Below, one piece after another: positions 1-11,869 of a stretch of 28,278 bases of DNA. The notes beneath the pieces are model-generated. The model did no database searches and was not told the DNA's origin. It saw nothing but the letters and a program-made list of their open reading frames with translations. Made by a program: the position numbers and the translations under genes. How positions within the stretch are numbered: position 1 is the stretch's first letter; every line of letters begins with the position of its first letter. Source of the stretch: Welwitschia mirabilis (lineage: Eukaryota > Gnetophyta > Gnetopsida > Welwitschiales); the NCBI GenBank assembly GCA_051453625.1, contig JBOZIK010000001.1, positions 164,109,424-164,137,701 of the forward strand, in the 5' to 3' direction.

Positions 1-60
1 AAAAAATTCAAAGAATATTAAAAATATTAATAGTTCAAATTTTAACTTATGAGAACTAAA

Positions 61-840
61 GATCCAATTAAATTTAATTCAAAAAGAGTATGAAAAGTTA
101 TAAATAGTAGAATACCTAATCTAATAGATGCATTTAAGGTTCTTATCTGGGAAATGTTAGATGAAAAAGCACTTTCTTAAATCACTTTTAGAATAGAAGA
201 CTCATATTTTCATCATTTTAGTTTAACTAAATATTTAAAGGAAGTTTAAAAGATGATTTAAGCACACTTTTTAATTCTAAATAATGAGGCTAAACAAAGC
301 CTAAAGAATCAATTATAAGGTCTACAACTAGATAATTTAACTAACATGGATTAAAACATCAATAACTTCAAGTCTCTTTTAATATAACTAGTGATAGTTA
401 ATTCAAAGGTTGATAATAAAGTTACTAAAGAAATTTTACTTAGCAGTCTTCATTCATAATTTGATCATAGTTTGTTTACTTTGAAAGAGGTTTATGCATC
501 ATGTAAAAGGACAAGGTCATCCATAATTAAAGAAAGAAATAAGAACAAGAATTGAGAATTTACTTTAAATCAATTTTTTTAGAATAAAGTCTTTTAATAA
601 CTTAATATTTATAAGCTAAAAAGTTATGAGAAGAAAAATAACACATCTTCTAATATTATGAAAACTTAGAATATACTAAAAAATACCTTTAGATAGAATG
701 TTAATAGTTCTAGAAAGAAATACAAATGCTTTTTTAAGGGAGGATTCTCCTACTAAATAGATTCAAGAGTCAATGTTTTAATGTAATAAAATCATATTGA
801 GCTCATTTATATTATGAAATCAATCAAGTTATATATGTAG
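61..840 (+). pseudogene. Decayed Ty1/copia-type gag
   Basis: Remnant of the capsid (Gag) gene of a copia retrotransposon, whose product would form the particle that packages element RNA. Frame +1 can be followed from about 61 to 840 with no indel. Seen in order: a Trp followed by DEKALS (148-177), KYLKEV (226-243), KQSLKNQL (292-315), NINNFKSLL (355-381), then a Q-L position, and EILLSSLHS (433-459), ending in a Ser/Phe/Leu-rich segment. This order matches the UBN2-type Gag domain known from plant copia elements. A Cys-containing, Lys-rich stretch near 715-735 may be what is left of the zinc knuckle. About 16 TAA/TAG and 2 TGA interrupt the frame; several sit where Gag usually has Gln. Protease, integrase and reverse transcriptase are not visible downstream. 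The 5' end probably lies outside the window. Confidence 0.65.
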
Positions 841-2095
841 TTTGATATGATAAACTCATTTAAGTTTTATATATGGTGATATCTTTAAGTTATCTATGAT
901 TGATGTTGAGGATTTTATTATGTAGTGGATTTTATGTGAATTGCTATGCTAGAGGGATGTTTTAGCAATTTGAACCTGCTGATAATTTAATTATTATATT
1001 TATCATTAATTTGGAAATGTACTATATTTATTTTTTTAAAATAGCATAATAGGTATGTATATATTTTAATATTATTTAAATAATATTTATTAACCTATTG
1101 AGAGAAATTAAGGTTTGGATCCTATTAATATGTAATTCAATAAATCTTCAATGACAAGTGTTAATGAAATATTTGGATTTTTTTTAATTTTTAATAAGAT
1201 AGGTAACTCAAGCTTCACTCCTCTTTATATGCCTATTCTCTAGATATTTCATTAATAACAACAAGTACAAACACATGTTGAGAATGTTCCATTAGGAATT
1301 AATGATTTATTGAATCTTATAGTAATAGGATCTAACCCCTAATATCTCTTAATAATTTAGTAAGCATTTATTTAAATAATATTAACACATATACATACAT
1401 ATTGTACCATTAAAAAAATATAATAAATATAATACATGATCATCCTCCATGAAAAGTAATTCTTACAGATATTTTGTATTTTTGAAACTAATAAAACCAA
1501 TACATTCTTATGTTAATTACCAAGTATTTATGAGTAATGGTCAGTAGAGAAACAATGTCATTTCTAATAAATCATGATAACAAAGATGTTTTTCTTCCTA
1601 CATATTGTGTACATTCCCTAAAAAGTTGGAGTATTTAACATATAGAGTGTCTATATACTCTATAAAATTAGATATCCTCAATAGTAGATGTGCTTCATAT
1701 ATGACAATGCTTAATTTTTTTTAATGCCTTTTTCCTTTCCCCTCTTTTTTTAGCTCTTTCTTTCTTTGTTTTTTCCCCCATTTGTTTTTTACTTTTTTAA
1801 TTCTTTCCTTTTTGATTTTTTTTCTTTCCTTTTATTTTATTTTAGAATCCTTCATATAAAGGTTTTAATATACATACATTTATCTTCTCTGTTATATAAA
1901 TATCCACTTAGGAATCTTTCTTATGTGGTTTTCATCATGAAAATAAATATATATCATAAAGATCTTCTATATTTACTATAGTATCCTTCTTATGTAAAAA
2001 TATTTAACTCCCCTAAATTCCTCCTCCGCCCCCCTTTTTGTATGTTTCATATCGAGTTTTTTTAGCATATCTTTAGTAGTACAAAGTAAAACCTA
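841..2095. other. Unassigned AT-rich stretch
   Basis: No gene is recognised. Between about 1109 and 1640, frame +2 has TAA and TAG stops but no TGA and includes a Gln-rich run near 1255-1275. It could be more of the preceding copia element, but no domain motif supports that. The 71-codon open frame at 1766-1981 is made by the polypyrimidine tract and is not taken as a gene. Confidence 0.5.
1705..1860 (+). repeat. Polypyrimidine tract
   Basis: About 150 bases are almost entirely T and C on the plus strand, with runs such as tttcctttcccctc and ttttttcccccattt. A second short C-rich run lies at about 2020-2040 (ctcctccgccccccttttt). Low-complexity sequence of this kind creates a false open frame rich in Phe. 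Confidence 0.8.
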
Positions 2096-2387
2096 NNNNN
2101 NNNNNNNNNNNNNNNNNNNNNNNNNNNNNNNNNNNNNNNNNNNNNNNNNNNNNNNNNNNNNNNNNNNNNNNNNNNNNNNNNNNNNNNNNNNNNNNNNNNN
2201 NNNNNNNNNNNNNNNNNNNNNNNNNNNNNNNNNNNNNNNNNNNNNNNNNNNNNNNNNNNNNNNNNNNNNNNNNNNNNNNNNNNNNNNNNNNNNNNNNNNN
2301 NNNNNNNNNNNNNNNNNNNNNNNNNNNNNNNNNNNNNNNNNNNNNNNNNNNNNNNNNNNNNNNNNNNNNNNNNNNNNNNNNNNNNNN
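2096..2387. other. Assembly gap, 292 N
   Basis: Unknown bases. The non-standard length suggests a size estimated from read pairs. The flanks are not duplicated. Confidence 0.99.
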
Positions 2388-3299
2388 AGATAAAGAGAAA
2401 TCTCTTAAGGCTTTTTTTTTTTTTAAATCTTTAAGATTACAAAATTCATTAGATACTAAAGTTTATGAACTTATACTAATATGTAGCTTATTATTTTAGT
2501 ACGTTTCTGAGTTGATTGATCAATAAATTGTAATGTTATTGTAGTTTTATTTTATCCTTCCACCTCAAGTTCCCTATATTGTGAATAGGAAATTAGATTC
2601 ACATTGACTCTTAATACTATAAAATATTTATTTACCTCTTTTGTTTTCAATGATATATGACATAAATAGGGATCAATTAAAGTTTATTTTAAAGTATAGC
2701 ACTGATTTATTAAGGTAATAAATATTTCATTTTATGTTCATATTTATTTTTATGATGGAGATATGTTTAATGGATTTAACATGATATGAGACTTATTTGA
2801 TAACATCTAGATTTGGAATGTTAACTTTTTAAAAGGTTTTTAAGGATGAGGCTTTTTATAATTAATTACATTTAAATTTCTCTAGATTATTCTTTTTATC
2901 TATTTCAATTTTAAATGTGGTTTCAAGTAACTAAACAACAGTATAAGGATATTATTTAGGTGGTTACATGTGTTTATTTTTTTTTGGTGTAACTTCTAGG
3001 TAAAATATCATCAACTCTCTTAAGATTATTTTATTGTTTAATAAAATTTATATCCTTTTGGCTAGGAATAGGTGGAGATAAAATTTTGTTGTTTTCATTC
3101 TTATAGGTAAAGTAAATATCTAGGTAATAGTTTTAAAAATTAAGTTTATTTCTTAATCTTAATGTTGAAGATTTTTTTCTATTTAGTTATTGATTTTAGT
3201 TTTTCTATTATTGTTATCTTTTAGACTTTGATAAATTATGTCTAAATTTCCTTTAGTGATTAATTTAGAGGTTGATTAGGTGGTTATCAATATGACATA
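2388..3299. other. Unassigned AT-rich stretch
   Basis: No open frame, RNA gene or mobile-element motif can be supported here. The last 36 bases (3264-3299) recur on the far side of the next gap. Confidence 0.6.
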
Positions 3300-3435
3300 N
3301 NNNNNNNNNNNNNNNNNNNNNNNNNNNNNNNNNNNNNNNNNNNNNNNNNNNNNNNNNNNNNNNNNNNNNNNNNNNNNNNNNNNNNNNNNNNNNNNNNNNT
3401 TTAGAGGTTGATTAGGTTGTTATCAATATGACATA
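3264..3435 (+). repeat. Flank duplication around a 100-N gap
   Basis: Bases 3264-3299 and 3400-3435 are the same 36-base sequence with one mismatch (ggtggtt versus ggttgtt). The left copy stops at the last base before the N run (3300-3399) and the right copy starts at the first base after it. This is the pattern of two contig ends that overlap but were joined with a default spacer. Confidence 0.85.
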
Positions 3436-5560
3436 GATGCCTTATTTTGTGTGGTTTTCCATGACAATCTAGGATGATTTCTCTAATTTTAATTTATGAA
3501 TTTCCATAAGGGAATGATGGTTTCTATTGTTGTTATTATAGTTATCCTAAAAAGAGCCTCTTACCTTATATAATATTCATCTAGTCAATTACTCTTTCTT
3601 TATAAATGAAAATAAAGTGATACCTAGTAGTTTCATACTTATGAAAAGTACATACAACACATGTTTTACCACCACTATTTATTTTGGGTTTAAGTTTTTT
3701 AATGTTATCCAATTTCTNNNNNNNNNNNNNNNNNNNNNNNNNNNNNNNNNNNNNNNNNNNNNNNNNNNNNNNNNNNNNNNNNNNNNNNNNNNNNNNNNNN
3801 NNNNNNNNNNNNNNNNNNNNNNNNNNNNNNNNNNNNNNNNNNNNNNNNNNNNNNNNNNNNNNNNNNNNNNNNNNNNNNNNNNNNNNNNNNNNNNNNNNNN
3901 NNNNNNNNNNNNNNNNNNNNNNNNNNNNNNNNNNNNNNNNNNNNNNNNNNNNNNNNNNNNNNNNNNNNNNNNNNNNNNNNNNNNNNNNNNNNNNNNNNNN
4001 NNNNNNNNNNNNNNNNNNNNNNNNNNNNNNNNNNNNNNNNNNNNNNNNNTTATGAAAGGGATATTTTTCTTATTCTAGAAATCCATGACTTTTCTTCTAC
4101 ATTCATTGGTTTTTATGTGATAGAAACTAATTATTAAGAATTCACATTAAAAATATCTTCATGATCTTAAAGGAAGGGAAGGAAAGAATTTCATTCTTTT
4201 CATTAAGATTGATTCTTTATAGTAAAATTAAAACTTAAAATTCTTTCAAATGTTCATATAGATCCTTATAATTTAAGACATGAAGTGTAGACAACAAACT
4301 GATTACTACTTGTTTCATTTAAACTATTTCTATATTAGGGTGTAAAACCATGCACGTAAATACATCTAACATGTATGTTCTATAATTTCTTTAAAGTCCT
4401 CATAGGTGACTCTTGATAAATGTTATTTATTTCTATTTGAATCATGCTTAATTTGATTAGAAAAATGTCAAAAGATCTTAATGGTTTTAGATATGAATTC
4501 TACATAGTCTTAAATTTAATATCAATTTTTTTACGAGTGTTTTGTATTCTAGTGATTTCTTAATATTCTTGTGAAGTTAACTAGTAGTATATCTATCTAA
4601 TGATCTGTAAGAAGTCCATATTAAAAACATTCTATGCAAGAATAATAATGCTAATTAATAAGATTTACCAAGATAAGGAATTTGCAAATTTAATGATAAT
4701 ACAAAATAGAAATATTATGATGAAGCTACTAGAAATGATAACATGCTAATCAAGTTGTAAATTTTTTATTATTAAAAATAAATAATAAATAATTTAAAAG
4801 AATATATAAATTTATGCAGGTGGTCTAATAGAAAAGATTTTCACTTCTACAATTTTCATCTACATTAATAGATTTTTTTTTAATATTGCATTACATAGAA
4901 AGGTTTCATAAATTTTAAAAATAAAAGTAAATCTACTTTCTCTATAACTAGAATGTGAAAACAAGAATAAATCATAGTTAGAGAGAAGTGTAATCCCATG
5001 TATAGATCTAGGATGAATGTCCATGCATTTAAGCTCCAATGCTTTAGATGTAACTATTTCCTGTTAAATATGTAATATATTTTTAAAACATGATTTTGAT
5101 AGTGGTAAATAAAGAAATTAAAGAAAATATAAAGCTCAAAAAGCACTAATTTCAATCCCTAAAAACATCGTTAAAAACTTATTACAATTTAGCTTGTATA
5201 AGATATTGTGATCTATAAAAGATGTCCTTAATGATTAAGGTATATCTAGCAATTTTACATAATAAACCAGCTCTTCTATTGTAGTATAGATAACCCTAAT
5301 NNNCATTTTCATTTTTAGGGACTACAAATGTATTTCAAGATCTATAAGAACTATAAAATATTTCATAGATAGATCTTAAGTATAAGAATAACTAGGAGAT
5401 GTATTTAATTAAATTGATATCTCCTCCTAGAAATTAAAAATAACTATTCATAAGAAAAACTATTATGATAACCTTAGACAAGTGAGAGATAATCTACTAA
5501 GTACAACTAGGTTTTCTATATAACCATTACATTATTCTTTTATAAATTTTAAAGATAAAA
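3436..5560. other. Unassigned AT-rich stretch with two gaps
   Basis: Contains a 332-N gap (3718-4049) and a 3-N gap (5301-5303). Open frames crossing 3617-4078 exist only because N carries no stops. No conserved motif was recognised on either strand. Confidence 0.6.
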
Positions 5561-5561
5561 A

Positions 5562-6030
5562 GAGTACACATATGGAATTATTATTTTTCAATGAAATGTA
5601 GAAAACCTAGGACATAATGAAAGATATTATCTATAGTATATTAATAATATAAATTATATAGAATTATTGAAGGTTTAATTTGACTCAATAAGTATAAAAG
5701 AACATCAAGAAACTACTATTTCATAACTGGTAATCTTACTTGAACCAAAGATGGAAAAGTAAAAGAAATTAAATTATAGATTAAAATGGATTCAATAATG
5801 ATGCAACCACTATAAAGAATACCAAATCATAGTTCAAATATAAGGTAAATCATGAGAAATATTAGATAAAATAATCATTCCTTCATATGAAAAAAGGAAA
5901 AAAGAAAGTTTAAAACCTTAAGCCCTTCTTATAGATATTATAATTCTAGAAATAATAATTCCAATAGATGATGATGAATGGTGCTTTGAGGAAGATGAAC
6001 TCTTTACTTTAATATCAATTATACATGGAT
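5562..6030 (+). pseudogene. Weak decayed coding trace, unknown
   Basis: Frame +3 reads as charged, protein-like sequence: VENLGHNERYY near 5603, LLEPKMEK near 5735, and an acidic run DDDEWCFEEDEL near 5970-6005. About nine stops interrupt it, mostly TAA in Gln-like positions plus a few TGA. I do not recognise the family. Stop density is only modestly below the chance level for such AT-rich DNA, so this may not be coding at all. The next feature downstream is the 758-base direct repeat. Confidence 0.2.
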
Positions 6031-6401
6031 GAATAGTTAAATAATAAATGATATATTATTAGCCCTTAAGGTGGAATAGTATCTTATGGTTCTTCTTAGA
6101 TTGAATTGATTATTATATGTTATTATTATTTAAAAATTGATAATAAGTGATTTAATTAGATAGTAGAACATAAATATGTAGTTCTTAGTCTTTGTAGAAT
6201 ATTTTAAGACTAGGATATAAAGTTGATCTATCATTTTAACACCTAATCAGATTTTCATAAATTGTAAAACCTATTTTACTTCATAATGGGGGTGGTATTG
6301 GAGGTATAGATGATAGGGTTAGTATCCTTAAAAATTTTAACGCTAATGAGGTCTAAGTAACTTGAATTGACTTGTAGAAAAAAATAATAACAAATTAGTT
6401 A

Positions 6402-7159
6402 TTTTTAATAATGATTGTAGTAAGTAGTGGATACACATAAAGGTAATGACAGATATTCTTCATGATGAATGCCTATAGGATATTTATACATCATGGAAAT
6501 AAGGTACTTTATAGAAGATCTTTATATTTGTAATAAAAGATTCATATTATGTATTTTCATGAGAGTATTATGATTGAATAGAGTACATCTTTTGAATCAT
6601 TAATATTGAACTAGTTCAATTAAAGGGATTTATGCCATTATGAACTAAGGATTTCCATGTCTCTATGATCTGTTATGAAGATGATATAATTATCCACTAT
6701 ACATTACTTATGAAAATTAGAAAACCAACATGAAAATATAGTGGTTATTATAGTTCTAGAAAATTTATACCTATGTCATAATACATTTTATTCCTTAAAG
6801 CAAAGAGCATCCCATGTTCATTTAAATAATGTAAGTTATTAAGTTTGTTAGAGAATGTAGTTTTTCTCTATTCAAGGAGTCTAACCCTTGCAAACCTAAT
6901 TGTAACTAATATGAAAAATTACCTTTATTATGAAATAACTTAATAACTATTTGTCATTTTTAAAAACATGATAAAATAGGAGTGTATGACATGCATGAGA
7001 TTTACATGATTATACTAGTCCTTGACAACCTAGCCTACTCCTTAAATGATCTTACAAACTAGACCTTGAAGGTAATACAACTTAGCTAGTCCACTCTTCA
7101 ATGGATGGTGTTTAACATGGGGAACTTTAATTTTATTTAAGAATTAATAAAGAATAATT
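6402..7159 (+). repeat. 758-base direct repeat, copy A
   Basis: This segment matches 7260-8017 at roughly 80% identity by eye. The offset is 858 bases at the left end (agtggatacacata at 6426 and 7284) and again near the right end (gtgtttaacatgggg), so the net indel length between the copies is zero. No ORF is shared. It ends exactly at a 100-N gap. It could be a tandem duplication of a repeat or two copies of a non-coding element; I cannot assign it to a family. Confidence 0.8.
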
Positions 7160-7259
7160 NNNNNNNNNNNNNNNNNNNNNNNNNNNNNNNNNNNNNNNNN
7201 NNNNNNNNNNNNNNNNNNNNNNNNNNNNNNNNNNNNNNNNNNNNNNNNNNNNNNNNNNN

Positions 7260-8017
7260 TTTTTAATAATTATTGTAATACTTAGTGGATACACATAGTG
7301 TAATGATAGATATTATTTATGATGAATACCTATAGGGTCTTTATACATCATAAAAATGAGATACTCTATAGAAGATCTCTATTTTTGTAAGAGAGGATTC
7401 ATATTATATAATTTCATGAGATGATTCTGATTGGGTGGAGTACATCTTATGAATCATTAATGTAGAACAAGTATGACTAAAAGGCTTCATGCCACTATGG
7501 ACTAAGGGCATCCATGTCATTATGATATATTATGTAGATTATATATTTATCTACTATACATTACTTGTGAAAATTATAAAATTAGAATGGAAATGTAGTG
7601 CTTATGATAGTTCTAGAAAATTAAAACCTATGTCATTATACCTTTTATTCCTTATAGTAAGGAACATCGCACATTCATTTTAAATAATGAAAGTTGTTAA
7701 GTTTATTAGAAAATGTAGTTTTTCTTCATTCAAAAGGTATAACCCTTGTAAAACTAATTGTAATTGATATGCAAAGTCACCTCAGTTATGAAACCAACGG
7801 ATAACTATTTACAATTATTAAGAACATGGTAAAGGAGAAGTGTAGGGCATGCATGAAATTCACATGACTATACTAGTCCTTAAGAAATAGGCCTAGATCA
7901 CCAATGATCTCATAAGCTAGACCTTGAAGGCAATAAGACTTGGTGAGTCCACTCTTAAAAGCATGGTGTTTAACATGGGGAATTTTCATTTTATCTAAGC
8001 ATTAAATAATCATATTT
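7260..8017 (+). repeat. 758-base direct repeat, copy B
   Basis: Diverged partner of 6402-7159, starting at the first base after the 100-N gap (7160-7259). Shared landmarks include the stretches around ttctagaaaatt, the tatactagtcctt block and the end block gtgtttaacatgggg. A 64-codon open frame at 7489-7683 is not open in copy A, so it is not treated as a gene. If the gap is only a spacer, the copies abut head to tail with a period of 758. Confidence 0.8.
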
Positions 8018-8159
8018 ATTTTTCTCAACTATAACATTGCCAATTGCAAATTTCCATCGAATTTATTACAAGTTTTTAATTTTTCTAATCTTAACCAATG
8101 TAATTTCCCTTTAATGCAATTTTGGATCATCACAATTGCTATTAAAGTAAAGGTATAGT

Positions 8160-8259
8160 NNNNNNNNNNNNNNNNNNNNNNNNNNNNNNNNNNNNNNNNN
8201 NNNNNNNNNNNNNNNNNNNNNNNNNNNNNNNNNNNNNNNNNNNNNNNNNNNNNNNNNNN
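8160..8259. other. Assembly gap, 100 N
   Basis: Standard-size spacer. No duplicated flank is visible. The minus-strand open frame across 8029-8397 owes its length to this gap and the GAA run next to it. Confidence 0.99.
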
Positions 8260-8262
8260 TGT

Positions 8263-8299
8263 GAAGAAGAAGAAGATGAAGAAAAAAGAAGAAGAAACA
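8263..8299 (+). repeat. GAA-rich microsatellite
   Basis: Imperfect GAA triplet run (gaagaagaagatgaag, then further gaagaag) directly after a gap. A simple repeat at the contig edge may be why assembly broke here. Confidence 0.85.
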
Positions 8300-8412
8300 A
8301 TTTCCCTAATGAAAAACACAAATACTATTACATTAAAGACAAATAGAGGCAGTACCAAAATATAGTAGGAAACTAATAAGTAATGAGAAAATAACATAGA
8401 AATGAAAATTCA

Positions 8413-8700
8413 TTTATGCACCAAGGATCATCCATTTTGGGAACCACATAAGAGGAATAACTGCTAGGAGAAGGGTCAAGTGGATTTGGGAGAATATCCT
8501 CTTTTTCATTTTCAGTAATCAAGTAGTCCAAAGTGGTTAACTAGCTATAGTAATAATTAATAAAAGTGATAATACATTTTAAAGAATTAGCTAAATTCTT
8601 TTTGGTAAAGCAACATTAGTGATAAAATATGCACAAGTCCTTCTTAGTGATAATAAGACTTTTAAGGAAGTAATTTAATACCAGTTCCAAATGATTCATT
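8413..8700 (-). pseudogene. Weak minus-strand coding trace, unknown
   Basis: Read on the minus strand, one frame gives protein-like sequence that includes LDYLITENEKEDILPNPLD, then a Pro/Ser/Tyr-rich stretch, and MDDPWCINEF near the low-coordinate end. Upstream on the same strand it continues with Lys/Leu-rich sequence and TAA/TAG stops in plausible Gln positions. I do not recognise a family. It could be the C-terminal end of a transposon protein. The tandem array at 9301 lies upstream of it on this strand. Confidence 0.25.
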
Positions 8701-9300
8701 TATACATCTTTCTAGCCTAAAGTTATAAGTTTATGCTTGCTTATGATAAAGGGATTGATTTTCTAATCAAAGATAGTCCAACTTAGTCGAGATAGATAAA
8801 AGAAACAACTAAGATCAAGAAAAAATATACTGTTATAAATAAGTTAAGAAACTAAAAAGTGAGGACAAAAATATTACCTCTAATAAGCAAAGTTGAGCAT
8901 CCAAAGACTCAAGTTAGTGCATGTTGTGATAAGACATGTAATGGACTACCTCAAGATTATTGATAAGGAGTTCAAAACTCCTTAGGATGAAATTTGAAAA
9001 GTCATCCATAGGATAGTGTAGAAAAAAGATATTTAACCATGTGTGCTAAAAATATTTTTCAAAGTTACAACCCCATTGATCTTGATAAATTAAAGAAACA
9101 TTCCTACAAGAATGCTTTATATCATACTTGATAATCATTCATTTCAATTGTTTTGCTTAATCAATTTGAGCAAGAAGTGCTTAAATCTTTAGTACTAAGA
9201 TGGAAACTAAGATAGAAGATACATGTTTACATTAGAAGTCAAAGGCATGGGTTATACTATAGGATTAACAAGAGGATGCATGAAGTAGAAAATAGAACAA
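8701..9300. other. Unassigned stretch before the tandem array
   Basis: No gene or repeat family could be supported. The final bases grade into the first unit of the tandem array. Confidence 0.5.
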
Positions 9301-11535
9301 AAGATACCTTGATTTTTGTGTAGGAAAAAGAGTTAGTTTTTAATATAATGAAGTGTCAGGGTTCTAATTAGATTATCCTTAGAACCTAAAGAAGGCACTT
9401 TAATGATCATCTAGGTAAAAGAGTTAGTTTGCAACATAAGAAAATACTAAAGTTCTAACTAAATTATTCTAGAACTCAAAAAATTTACTTTGATGACCAT
9501 GTAGGTAAAATACTTATTTTGTAACATAAGGAGGATCAAGGTTCTGACTCAATCATTTCTAAGAATCACAGAAGTCATCTCAATAATCAAGTAGGTATAA
9601 GAATTAGTTTTCAAGTTAAGGGAGCACTAAGATTCTAATTAGATAGCTTATGAGACTCATAGAAGAAATCTTGATAATTGTGTAGGTAAAAGAGTCAATT
9701 TGTAACATACGAGAATGTCATGGTTCTAATTGGATCACTCCTAAGAGTCAAAGAAGGTGCCTCATATTTATGCAAGTAAAAGCATTAGGTTCGAACATAA
9801 CATCACACTAGGTTTGTGAATCAATCATTTCTAGGATCTACAAAATGCACCTTAGCATTTGTGTAGGTAAAAGAGTTAGTTTTCAACATAAAGAGGCATC
9901 AAAGTTCTAACTACAACATTTATAGGACTCATAGAATGTAGATTCATATTCATGTAGGTAAAAGAGTCAGTTTCCAACATAAGAGAGCACCAAGGTTATA
10001 ATTAGATCACTCCTAGAACCTAAAAAAGGCACTTCGATGATCATCCAAGTAAAAGAGTTAGTTTATAACATAAGGCAGTGTTAGATTCTAATTTTATCAT
10101 CCCTAGGATTCATAGAAGGCATCTAAATATTTATATAGGTAAAAGAGTTTATTTTTAATATAAGACGATGCTAAAGTTCTATCTAAATCATTTCTAGAAT
10201 CATAGAAGATACTTTAATGTTTATGTAGGTAAAATAATCAGTTTCCAACATAAGGGGGTAATAGGGTTTTGATTTGATTACTTCTAGAACACATAGAAGA
10301 TACCTTAATAATTATGTAGGTAAAAAAGTTAGTTTACAATATAACAAGCAACTAGGATTCTAATTGAATCACCTCTAAAGCACATAAAAAGATACCTCAA
10401 TGATCATGTAAGTAAAAGAGTTAGTTTACAACATAAGGTGGCAACAGGATCCTGATTAGATCATACTTAGGATTCATAGAAAGAATCTTAATGATCTTGC
10501 ATCTAATTTTATTAGATTCTAATACAAGAAATTGCCATGATTTTGGCCAAATCATTCCTTCGATTCATCGAAGGGATCTCAATGATTATGAAGGTAAAAG
10601 AGTTGATTTGCAATATAAGGGAATGCTAAGATTTTAATTAGATCATTTCTAAAATTGATAAAAAGTACTTCAATAATTATGTAGTCAATTTCATCAGCTT
10701 CTAAAAGAAAAAAGCACTAGGTTTTTGACTAGAGCATCCCTAAGATCCTCATAATCCATCTTTATGATCATGTAGATAATTTAATTAGTTTCTAATATAA
10801 GCTAATACTAGGGTTCTGATTGAAGCATCTTAGGACTTAAATAAGATATCTTGATGATTATGTAGATAAAAGAGTTTATTTTCAATATAAGAAGGCATTA
10901 AGAGTTTAACTAGCTCATTCCTATGACTCATAGAAGGTATCTCAATGATCATGTAGCTAATTTCACTAGTTTACAACATAAGGAAGTGTCAAGTTTCTAA
11001 CTAGAGCACTCATAGGATCATAGAAGCCAAGTTTATAATCATGCAGATAANNNNNNNNNNNNNNNNNNNNNNNNNNNNNNNNTTCTAACTAGACTACTTT
11101 TATAATCCATAGAAGACACCTCAATAATGATGCAAATAATTTCATTAGTTTCAAAACCAAGTGGATATTAGAGTTTTACTGCATCATTTCTAGGACCCAT
11201 ACAAGATACCTCGATGATTATACAAGCAATTTCATTAGTTTCTAATACAAAAAAGCACTAGATTTATAACTGGATCACTCTTAGAATCCATAAATTACAC
11301 CTTGATAATTGTGTAAGATGTTTTATTAGTTATCAACACAAGGAAGTACCAAGATTATAACTATAGTACTTATAACTAGAGTACTTATGCTATTAATTTC
11401 ATCAATTTCCAACATAACGAAGTGCCATAATTCTTACTAGATTATTACTAAAATTCATAAAAGCATCTCAATAATAATGTAAGCAATTTCATTGGTTTTT
11501 AACATAAGAGAATGGGAGGGTTCTAACTAGATCAA
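9301..11535 (+). repeat. Tandem array, 90-91 base period, about 25 units
   Basis: A conserved anchor recurs at 9321, 9412, 9502, 9592, 9683, 9773, 9864, 9955, 10046, 10136, 10226, 10317, 10409, 10500, 10591, 10682, 10773, 10863, 10954, 11044, 11133, 11223, 11314, 11390 and 11480. Spacing is 89-92 except one short step of 76. Each unit carries, in order, the anchor, a caacataag block, a gttctaactaga block, a tagaatcatagaag-like block and a caatgatcatgta block. Units up to about 10409 have the anchor aggtaaaagagttag; most later units have agcaatttcattag instead, with mixing between 10500 and 11044. A 32-N gap (11051-11082) preserves the period, so its length is close to true. The period is not a multiple of three and all frames hold stops, so it is not a coding repeat. 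It resembles a minisatellite or short satellite block. Confidence 0.93.
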
Positions 11536-11869
11536 TGTTTACATACAAAAATTAAGATTTCAAGTAAGTATATTTGATTAATTTTACATAGGCAAAGATA
11601 TTAAATTCCTTATTTAATCATANNNNNNNNNNNNNNNNNNNNNNNNNNNNNNNNNNNNNNNNNNNNNNNNNNNNNNNNNNNNNNNNNNNNNNNATTTATA
11701 CCTTTTAAAAACCATGTTATAAATTGAAAAAGATCTCATAAAGAATACTAGTGCTTCCATTTAGGTCACTAATGCGACTGGTCTTCTAAGTTGAAATTAA
11801 TCCATTCCCATGTTCTTGCATTTTTTTAAAAAAAGAATTCATCACATTACAGTTGTAAGATAAGTCAAA
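11536..11869. other. Unassigned spacer with a 71-N gap
   Basis: Lies between the tandem array and the LTR-like segment and includes N at 11623-11693. Nothing recognisable. Confidence 0.6.

Noticed and set aside
1766-1981. 71-codon plus-strand open frame beginning MFFPPF
   Set aside because: It is the translation of a T/C-rich low-complexity tract, mostly Phe, Leu and Tyr, with no gene context.
9301-11535. CRISPR array
   Set aside because: The whole 90-91 base unit is repeated with gradual divergence; there are no short exact repeats with unique spacers, and the surroundings are plant-like.
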